DNA from: JBKQHQ01 sp052148715
Lineage (GTDB): Bacteria; Pseudomonadota; Alphaproteobacteria; Rhizobiales; Xanthobacteraceae
Direction of reading: 5' to 3'
DNA: 37,758 bases
Assembly: GCA_052148715.1 (NCBI GenBank)
Contig: JBKQHQ010000181.1
Coordinates: forward strand, 1-37,758
Shown here: positions 32,199 to 37,758 of the stretch, piece by piece
Layout: each line of letters opens with the position of its first letter
Position numbering within the stretch: the stretch's first letter is position 1
Made by a program: the position numbers and the translations under genes
The notes under the pieces: model-generated
Told to the model about the DNA's origin: nothing
What the model saw: the letters and a program-made list of their open reading frames with translations, nothing else
The model's database searches: none

Positions 32199-32600
32199 TT
32201 GTTTGCCGTCGAGGTCCGCGACCATGTGATGATAGCTCATTCGTTTCGCGGGGCGGTTTTTGGCCCGGCGCAGGCGCTGCATGGCGCGACCTTCGTTGTT
32301 GACGCGGCCTTCGTCGCCGATCAGCTGGATGCGAACGGCATCGTCGTCGATATCGGCCTCGCGCACGCGGTGCTGAAATCAATCCTCGCGCCGCTCAACT
32401 ATCAGAATCTCGACACGCTCGCCGACTTCAAGGGCGTCAACACTACGACCGAGTTTCTGAGCAAACATGTCTTCGATAAGCTCGTAGCGGCGGCACGTGC
32501 GGGAAGTCTCGGTCGCGAAGGGCGCGAGCTTAAGACGATCCGCGTCACGATCTCCGAGTCGCACCTGGCGCGCGCCTGGTACGAGGGGTCCCTGTGGTGA
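32199..32600 (+). CDS. 6-pyruvoyl-tetrahydropterin synthase/QueD-like protein, altered active site
   Basis: The 133-residue single T-fold domain shows recognisable blocks AHSFRG (His14), LHGATF (His28), VVDIGLAHAVLKSILAPLNYQNLD, NTTTEFLSKHVFDKL and the closing ISESHLARAWYEG. In QueD and PTPS the second block reads HGH, with both histidines binding zinc; here it is HGA. The catalytic cysteine expected between the two blocks is also absent. It may have lost metal chemistry or use another mechanism. The start is TTG at 32199 with GGAGG 6 bases upstream. It overlaps the glycosyltransferase start. Confidence 0.87.
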   Translation: MFAVEVRDHVMIAHSFRGAVFGPAQALHGATFVVDAAFVADQLDANGIVVDIGLAHAVLKSILAPLNYQNLDTLADFKGVNTTTEFLSKHVFDKLVAAARAGSLGREGRELKTIRVTISESHLARAWYEGSLW

Positions 32601-33646
32601 GCCGCGTCGTCTTCGCGGTACCCGGCGCGTTGACGATCCCGACCGGTGGCTATGCCTACGATGCGCGCATCATCGCCGGGCTGCGCGCGCGCGGCTGGCA
32701 GGTCGACGTACTCGATCTGGGCGATGGCTTTCCTCGCCCGAGCGCACAGGCGCTGGCTGCGGCGCGCGCGCGGCTTGCCGCCTCGCCGAAGGCAAACCCG
32801 ATCGTGATTGATGGATTGGCGTTCGGCGTGCTGCCCGATGCGGCAACGGAGATTGCCGCCAGCCATCGTCTGATCGCGCTGGTGCATCATCCGCTCGCGC
32901 TCGAGGCCGGGCTGTCGCCTCGCGAGGCGGAGGCCTTGCGCGTCAGCGAATGCCGCGCGCTCGCGGCGGCGAGACGCGTCGTTGTGACCAGCGCCTTCAC
33001 GGCGCGTTTGATCATTTCCGACTACGCTGTTTCGCCGGACCGGGTGACTATCGTGCGGCCGGGCAACGATCGCGTGGCGCCGGGGCGCGGCAGCGGCCAG
33101 GAAATGGTGTCACTGCTTGCGGTCGGCGCGATCGTGCCGCGTAAGGGCTACGACGTGCTGTTGGCGGCGCTGGCTTCTCTGTGCGATCAGCCGTGGCGCC
33201 TTACCATCGTCGGCGACCGCTCGCGTGATCCCGATACCGCGGCACGATTTGACGCCGACTTGGCGCAGCTCAAGCTCACCGACCGCGTCCACTGCACGGG
33301 CGCAGTTTCGGCGGAGCAGCTTGCCGAGTTCTATTCGAGCGCCGATCTGTTCGTGCTTGCGTCGCGTTTCGAGGGCTACGGCATGGCCTTTGCCGAAGCC
33401 ATCGCCAACGGCCTGCCGGTGATCGGAACCAGGGCCGGCGCCATTGCGGAAACCGTGCCGGCGAGCGCCGGCGTGCTGGTGCCTCCCGACGACATTGCGG
33501 CGCTCTCGGCTGCCCTGCGGCAACTGATCGAGGATCCTTCGCGGCGGCGCCGCCTCGCCGCATCGGCGCGGGCGGCCGCGGCCGAGTTGCCGACCTGGCC
33601 GGACGCTACCGAGGTCTTTGCTCGGGTCATCGTGGACGTGATGTAA
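32594..33646 (+). CDS. Family 4 glycosyltransferase (GT-B)
   Basis: The 350-residue retaining glycosyltransferase has the N-terminal acceptor lobe with PGALTIPTGGYAYDARIIAGLRARG. The donor lobe has LLAVGAIVPRKGYDVLLAAL, the phosphate/ribose contacts and the E-x7-E-type motif in RFEGYGMAFAEAIANGLPVIGT. It has no membrane segment. Two adjacent GTG codons (32594, 32597) could start translation; both overlap the PTPS-like stop and follow GAGGGG. Its place in an operon with a pterin-synthase homologue suggests that the acceptor is a small pterin-like molecule rather than a polysaccharide, but the nearby glucan genes leave the other option open. Confidence 0.9.
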   Translation: MVSRVVFAVPGALTIPTGGYAYDARIIAGLRARGWQVDVLDLGDGFPRPSAQALAAARARLAASPKANPIVIDGLAFGVLPDAATEIAASHRLIALVHHPLALEAGLSPREAEALRVSECRALAAARRVVVTSAFTARLIISDYAVSPDRVTIVRPGNDRVAPGRGSGQEMVSLLAVGAIVPRKGYDVLLAALASLCDQPWRLTIVGDRSRDPDTAARFDADLAQLKLTDRVHCTGAVSAEQLAEFYSSADLFVLASRFEGYGMAFAEAIANGLPVIGTRAGAIAETVPASAGVLVPPDDIAALSAALRQLIEDPSRRRRLAASARAAAAELPTWPDATEVFARVIVDVM

Positions 33647-33705
33647 GGAAATTCACACGCTGGCGGCCCGGGCTAACAGCCAAGATCTTCGTCCGAGCGT
33701 TCCGG

Positions 33706-34563
33706 TCATTTCTTGGCAGGCGCGATCGGTAGGCGCTGCGCCGACAAATCGCAGTCGAACAGCGTCTCGCCGGCGAGCAGATGGACGCGCATCGGCGGGC
33801 GCAGCGCCTCTTCGACGCCATCGATCGGACCAAGAGCGAAGCTTGGGCGGCCGGCGCCGAGAATGATGGGCGCCACGACCACGTGCAGACGATCGAGGCA
33901 GCCTTCCGCCAGAAAGCGCGAGACCGTGTCGGCGCCACCTTCGATCAGCACCCGGCGCAACCCTTGCTCGGCAAGCGCGCGGAGAATGGCCGCGGGCGAC
34001 ATGTGTCCGTTCACCGCTGGCAATGCCAAAATTTCGGCCCCCGAAGGCTCGCACCGCGCGCCCGCTTGCGTCACCACGATCCGGCGAGCGCCGTCGTCGC
34101 TGAGGAGGCGCGCGCTCGGCGCCAGTCTGCCGCGCGGATCGAGGACGACGCGCGCCGGATTGGGGCCCTCGACAAGGCGGACAGTCAATTGCGGATCGTC
34201 CGCAAGCGCGGTCCCGATCCCGACCACCACCGCATCGACCAGCGCCCGCAGCCGGTGCAGATGCGCGAGGCCCGCGGCGCCGTTGATGTAATGCGAGCGG
34301 CCGGTCGTCGTCGCGATTCGCCCATCAAGGGATTGGCCGATCTGGCCGATCACAACGAGGTCATCGGCCTTGCCGGCGCGGAGCGGTCCGAACAACTCCT
34401 CCCACGGCGGCGGTAGCGGCTCGGCCCCACTGCGGAACCCCCGCGGAACCGAGGCCCAATTGGTAGCCCAAGCGTCGATCGGCCCGTCGACGCGATCGCC
34501 CGTGTCGGGAGGAGCTTTTCCATCGTCACGCAATCGAGCGGAGGAATTAGGCGGCTGGTGCAA
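33706..34563 (-). CDS. RibD C-terminal-type reductase
   Basis: The 285-residue protein corresponds to the reductase half of RibD, without the deaminase. Family blocks are LVVIGQIGQSLDGRIATTTGRSHYINGAAGLAHLHRLRALVDAVVVGIGTALADDPQLTVR, VVLDPRGRL, LRRVLIEGGADTVSRFL and ILGAGRPSF in pieces. RibD-type reductases reduce the ribosyl group of the GTP cyclohydrolase II product, or act on folate-like compounds. The start is uncertain: the TTG at 34563 is the longest form, and the first 60 residues are poorly conserved. It is convergent with the glycosyltransferase gene and divergent from the GTP cyclohydrolase II gene (130 bases), which suggests a shared control region with the latter. Confidence 0.88.
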   Translation of the reverse strand: MHQPPNSSARLRDDGKAPPDTGDRVDGPIDAWATNWASVPRGFRSGAEPLPPPWEELFGPLRAGKADDLVVIGQIGQSLDGRIATTTGRSHYINGAAGLAHLHRLRALVDAVVVGIGTALADDPQLTVRLVEGPNPARVVLDPRGRLAPSARLLSDDGARRIVVTQAGARCEPSGAEILALPAVNGHMSPAAILRALAEQGLRRVLIEGGADTVSRFLAEGCLDRLHVVVAPIILGAGRPSFALGPIDGVEEALRPPMRVHLLAGETLFDCDLSAQRLPIAPAKK

Positions 34564-34693
34564 GCGGATAAGACTTTCTTACGGTTTGACTTTTCGCCAA
34601 GGACATCGGCACCAAGGCGCGTCGACGGCGGCATGGAATAAACGCACCGGCCCGCGAGTCTTATACCAGGCTTCAGCCACGGAAGGCACGAAC

Positions 34694-35863
34694 ATGGGTA
34701 TGGGAAGCGGCGTTGCAGGCATGAGTCCCTTCGGTGACAAAGCGCACATCGCGGCGGATCGAGCGCTGGCCGAGTTTCGCTCCGGTCGGCCGGTCTTGCT
34801 GCGCGGCAGCGGCGAGACGCTCCTGGCATTGCCTGTCGAAGGGTTGGACGCGCCCCGGCTGGCGGTGTTCACGGAACTTTGCGCGCCGACACTTCCGCGC
34901 CTTGCCGTGTCCGCGCGGCGCGCGCGGGCGCTTGGCTTGGCGGCGGAGCCGGCCGCGCTAGACCTTGGGCCAGCTGTGAGCGCCGCGCAGATTTTTTCGC
35001 TCGTTGCCGACGCGCAGGTCAGCGGCGCCATCGAACCAAAACCTCTCGGGACGGCGGGCGCGGCGGCGATCGAGCTTGCCAAACTGGCGCAGGGGCTGCC
35101 GGCGGTGCTCGTCGCCCCGGCCCCTGACATATCGGCGGCTGATCCGCCGATCGTGCAGGTAGCAGCGAATGCGGTCGGTGAATTCCGTCGCGGCGCCATC
35201 GGCGCGTTGAAAATTGCAGCGCAAGCCGACGTGCCGTTGCACGGCGGTTTCGCGGTCCGCTTCGTGGTGTTCAACGATGCGATCGGCGGCGCCTCGGCGG
35301 CGATCGTCGTCGGCGAGCCGGATTTATCGGGTCCGGTCCCAGTGCGCTTGCACTCGGCCTGCCTCACCGGCGACGTTTTCAGCTCGCGCCGCTGTGACTG
35401 CGGCGATCAACTGCGGCTGTCACTCGCGCGTCTGCAGGAAGCCGGCGGCGGGATCGTCCTCTATCTGGCGCAAGAGGGGCGCGGGCTCGGCCTCGCCAAC
35501 AAGATGCGGGCCTATCAGTTGCAAGATGCGGGTCTCGACACGATCGACGCCAATACGACGCTGGGGTTCGAGGACGACGAGCGCACCTACGATATCGCGG
35601 CGCGCATGCTGGAGCTCCTCGGCTGTCAGCGCGTGTTCCTGCTCACGAACAATCCGGCGAAGGTCGCGGGGCTCGCCGCCTCCGGCATCGACATCTGCGG
35701 CCGGATGGCGCTCGTCACCCCGATCAACTCCGACAATCTTCGCTATCTCACCGCCAAGGCGGCGCGCGCCGGTCATCGCTTGCATCATCTGACGGAGGCG
35801 TTAGCGCAGGAGGGCGGCTTGGATGGCGCCCCGCGCGCGGCTAAAGTATCGAGCTCGGATTAG
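34694..35863 (+). CDS. ribA: GTP cyclohydrolase II
   Basis: The 389-residue enzyme opens GTP to 2,5-diamino-6-ribosylamino-pyrimidinone phosphate, formate and pyrophosphate. The zinc site is Cys223, Cys234 and Cys236 in HSACLTGDVFSSRRCDCGDQL; EGRGLGLANK is at 261-270, ANTTLGF and DERTYDIAARML follow, and LLTNNPAKV is near the end. About 185 N-terminal residues form an extra domain unlike active RibB. The ATG at 34694 has GGAAGG 7 bases upstream. Its neighbours (RibD-type reductase, PTPS-like, glycosyltransferase, dehydrogenase) suggest that it serves a specialised branch rather than ordinary riboflavin synthesis, though a housekeeping role cannot be excluded. Confidence 0.93.
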   Translation: MGMGSGVAGMSPFGDKAHIAADRALAEFRSGRPVLLRGSGETLLALPVEGLDAPRLAVFTELCAPTLPRLAVSARRARALGLAAEPAALDLGPAVSAAQIFSLVADAQVSGAIEPKPLGTAGAAAIELAKLAQGLPAVLVAPAPDISAADPPIVQVAANAVGEFRRGAIGALKIAAQADVPLHGGFAVRFVVFNDAIGGASAAIVVGEPDLSGPVPVRLHSACLTGDVFSSRRCDCGDQLRLSLARLQEAGGGIVLYLAQEGRGLGLANKMRAYQLQDAGLDTIDANTTLGFEDDERTYDIAARMLELLGCQRVFLLTNNPAKVAGLAASGIDICGRMALVTPINSDNLRYLTAKAARAGHRLHHLTEALAQEGGLDGAPRAAKVSSSD

Positions 35864-35930
35864 ATTATCGGGGCGACGCGCAGGGGATTTCCAACGACCT
35901 GACGATCGAGGCTTCGCGGGGGAAACGACG

Positions 35931-36461
35931 ATGACCGAGGCCGCCTATACGCCGGTTGCCCGCATTCTGCATTGGGTCACCGCGATCCTCGTCCTCGCCA
36001 ATATTCCGATCGGCATCGTCATGACGAACGTGGAGGGCGGGCCGCGGCAGGATTTCCTGTTTCGTCTGCACGAGTCCATCGGCGCTCTATTCATCCCGAT
36101 CATCGTCTATCGTTTGATCTACCGGCTGACGCATCGTCCGCTCCCGCTGCCGGCCGAGATCCCGGCAATCCAGCGGCTCGCGGCGGAGGGCCTGCATTGG
36201 GCACTCTACGCCCTACTGATCGTCCAACCGATCATCGGCTGGATCGCAACGTCGTCCTTCCGCGCGCCGATCCTGGTGTTTTGGCTGTTCGAGCTGCCCC
36301 CGATCTGGCCGGAGAACCGCGCCTTCTCCGATCAGGTGTCCGATATTCACGCAGCGATCGGCTTCACCATCGGGATCTTGTTGTGCGCGCATATCGGCGC
36401 CGCGCTGTTCCATCACTTCGTCCGCAAGGACCAGGTGCTCATGCGCATGGTCACCAGGTGA
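35931..36461 (+). CDS. Cytochrome b561 family protein
   Basis: The 176-residue membrane protein has four helices that bind two haems b between histidines, passing electrons from quinol or another donor. His ligand candidates are in ARILHWVTAILVLANIPIG, FRLHESIGALFIPI, EGLHWALYALLIVQPIIGW and SDIHAAIGFTIGILLCAHIGAALFHHF. The start at 35931 follows GGGGGAAACGACG. The same type is often encoded near superoxide or stress genes. Its stop codon directly overlaps a GTG that opens the decayed transposase frame, marking the edge of inserted DNA. Confidence 0.92.
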   Translation: MTEAAYTPVARILHWVTAILVLANIPIGIVMTNVEGGPRQDFLFRLHESIGALFIPIIVYRLIYRLTHRPLPLPAEIPAIQRLAAEGLHWALYALLIVQPIIGWIATSSFRAPILVFWLFELPPIWPENRAFSDQVSDIHAAIGFTIGILLCAHIGAALFHHFVRKDQVLMRMVTR

Positions 36462-37305
36462 GCTTTTTTGGGCGATTATCCCGCCGCCGATGGCCTGAGG
36501 GCGTCTGTTGTCCGCGTTGTGGCAACCCCGGCGTCTATGACCTGCCGTCGCGCAAGTGGCATTGGCAGTGCACCCGATGCGCTCCTGGCGGCTCTACGGG
36601 CTATCGGTTCTCGATCCTGGTTGATACTATTTTCGAGAATACCAACAAGCCTTTGCGTGACTGGTGCCGGGTTATTCACCTCATGCTGACTAGCAAGAAA
36701 GGCATGAGTGCATCGCAAATATTCCGCTTCATGGGTTTTGGTTCCTATAAGACCGCTTGGCTCATGCGCCATAAGGTCCGCACTGCCCTCATGGAGGATA
36801 TTAGCCAGCTCGGCGGCATCGTCGAGGTTGATGAAACCTTCGTCGGGGGCAAGGCCAAGAACCGACACAAGGATAAGCGCGGTGGCGGTGAAGGGACTGG
36901 CGGCATCGGTTCCGGCCAGACGCCGATCGTCGGTGCCGTCAGCCGCAAGGGCAACGTCGTGGCTCGCGTTGTCGCGAACGTTCGCGCCTCGACCCTCGAA
37001 GCTTTCGTACGCAAAGCCGTCTCGCACAAAGTCAGCTTGCTCTGTACGGACCAATGGGTTGGCTACAAGCATCTGGGCGAACAATTCCCGCATGCTGTCG
37101 TTGACCATGCTAAAAGCGAATATGTCGTCGGCGCGATCCACACCAATACGATTGAAGGCTTCTGGTTGATCTTCAGCGCGGTGTCATTGGCACCTTTCAC
37201 AAGATGAGCCGCCAATACATGCCACTCTACGTCGCCGAATTTCAATTCCGGTATAACAACCGAGAGAACGTGGGCATCTTCGGAACCGCGATTGGCGGGT
37301 GCTAA
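36458..37305 (+). pseudogene. IS1595-type (ISXO2-like) transposase, decayed
   Basis: The frame carries a zinc-ribbon-like start (RWPEGVCCPRCGNPG, WQCTRC), then VDTIFENTNKPLRDWCRVIHLMLTSKKGMSASQ and a complete DDE core: EVDETFVGG, TDQWVGYKHLG and HTNTIEGFW. About 25 N-terminal residues usual for the family are missing. Near 37174 a single lost A shifts the frame, so the expected ending KRGVIGTFHKMSRQYMPLYVAEFQFRYNNRENVGIFGTAIGG is read only in the next frame, stopping at 37305. No terminal inverted repeats or target duplications could be made out. It is a remnant, probably inactive. Confidence 0.85.
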
Positions 37306-37758
37306 TGCGTTTTTTGCCAATCGCGACTTACATTTTTGCTGGCCTCTTTGCATTGTTTTATGCCTATGAGGTAGGACGCTCAACGCAACATCAAATAGAT
37401 AGAGAACAGATCAAAGCGGCCTATAAATCCAATCAGGCCGTAAGCGAAAAAAGCAAAAATGATTCTAGGATTGGAGGAAAGAAAGAAGCAACCGAACAGA
37501 ACACAGACAATGGAAGCCAACAAACTTCCGAGATAACGCCCTTCCTTCGAATCCTCCCCGTGGGCGAAGGAGGGATAGTAATTGTCACTCTGCTTTTGGC
37601 TGCAGTAACCCTCCAGCTCGTCATTGACGGCAGAGAGCATTCTACTCGTCAATTGCGGGCCTATGTCGGGATTGAATACTCGGAGATCAGAATTGATCAT
37701 AGGAGGCTTCTTGCCTTCGTGGATTACAAAAACGCAGGTCAAACACCAGCGTTTGATG
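37305..37758 (+). CDS. Membrane protein, AT-richer, runs off the window
   Basis: An open frame starts at ATG 37305, sharing its A with the transposase stop, and continues 151 codons to the window edge without a stop. It encodes MRFLPIATYIFAGLFALFYAYEVGR (helix 1, about 3-20), then a polar charged stretch rich in K, E, Q and S. A second helix follows (GGIVIVTLLLAAVTLQLVI, about 100-118), and then STRQLRAYVGIEYSEIRID...AFVDYKNAGQTPAFD. The last part resembles a common rhizobial membrane protein type with 'RQLRAYV' and 'KN.GQTPA'. Base composition is clearly more AT-rich than the rest of the window, consistent with acquired DNA. The function is unknown. Confidence 0.7.
   Translation, partial: MRFLPIATYIFAGLFALFYAYEVGRSTQHQIDREQIKAAYKSNQAVSEKSKNDSRIGGKKEATEQNTDNGSQQTSEITPFLRILPVGEGGIVIVTLLLAAVTLQLVIDGREHSTRQLRAYVGIEYSEIRIDHRRLLAFVDYKNAGQTPAFD

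Noticed and set aside
35972..36457. Extension of the transposase frame upstream through cytochrome b561
   Set aside because: That stretch is the wrong frame of a well-supported cytochrome b561 gene. The transposase-like sequence begins only near 36458.
37380..37742. 120-codon minus-strand frame
   Set aside because: It competes with the plus-strand frame from 37305, which has two sound membrane helices and a familiar RQLRAYV...GQTPA ending. The minus frame has no recognisable features.
1..37758. CRISPR arrays, rRNA genes, prophage structural genes
   Set aside because: No regularly spaced direct repeats, rRNA core sequences or phage structural proteins were seen anywhere in the window.

Overview
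The window is a GC-rich, gene-dense chromosomal segment. It looks alphaproteobacterial, most likely Hyphomicrobiales (Bradyrhizobiaceae/Xanthobacteraceae-like). This rests on an alpha-type DnaA next to rpsT, a MaeB malic enzyme with a phosphotransacetylase-like tail, NdvA/ChvA- and MdoH-type glucan genes, a RuBisCO-like protein with a cupin partner, abundant Bug-type and branched-chain-type binding proteins, and two palindromic intergenic elements of a kind common in this order. The taxonomy is inference from gene content, not from a marker search.

Layout. 1-5.5 kb: dnaA, a 1.1-kb gene-free stretch with one perfect DnaA box, rpsT with its own promoter and terminator, and maeB. 5.7-8.2 kb: a small membrane protein, a secreted GlcG/HbpS-like protein, msrA and a polysaccharide-export lipoprotein. 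8.3-15.7 kb: catabolic and transport genes (dienelactone hydrolase, two luciferase-like flavin oxidoreductases, a Bug binding protein with a PaiB-like protein, a Leu/Ile/Val-type binding protein) and a broken parDE toxin-antitoxin pair. 15.8-18.1 kb: a RuBisCO-like protein overlapping a cupin gene, suggestive of methylthioadenosine salvage, then a second cupin gene behind three spaced 9-mers. 18.2-20.8 kb: a slipin gene preceded by a series of hairpins and, further upstream on the same strand, two abutting tRNA-like sequences and an 84-nt foldable unit; this resembles parts of RNA-repair loci. 20.9-24.6 kb: an SDR, a Kazal-type inhibitor, an amidohydrolase and a DUF763 gene. 24.7-31.1 kb: an NdvA-like glucan exporter, a 169-bp nested inverted repeat, a conserved hypothetical, a GT-C-like membrane protein and an MdoH glucosyltransferase fused to an FkbM methyltransferase. 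31.2-35.9 kb: a set of dehydrogenase, degenerate pterin-synthase homologue, GT4 glycosyltransferase, RibD-type reductase and GTP cyclohydrolase II. 35.9-37.8 kb: cytochrome b561, a decayed IS1595-type transposase and the start of an AT-richer membrane protein that runs off the window.

The strongest candidates for something undescribed are: (1) the GTP cyclohydrolase II / RibD-reductase / PTPS-like / GT4 / dehydrogenase group, which reads like a pathway to a modified and perhaps glycosylated GTP-derived compound; (2) the MdoH-FkbM fusion, which couples glucan synthesis to predicted O-methylation; (3) the tRNA-like array next to slipin; and (4) the RuBisCO-like protein/cupin pair. All functional statements come from reading motifs by eye; no searches were run.
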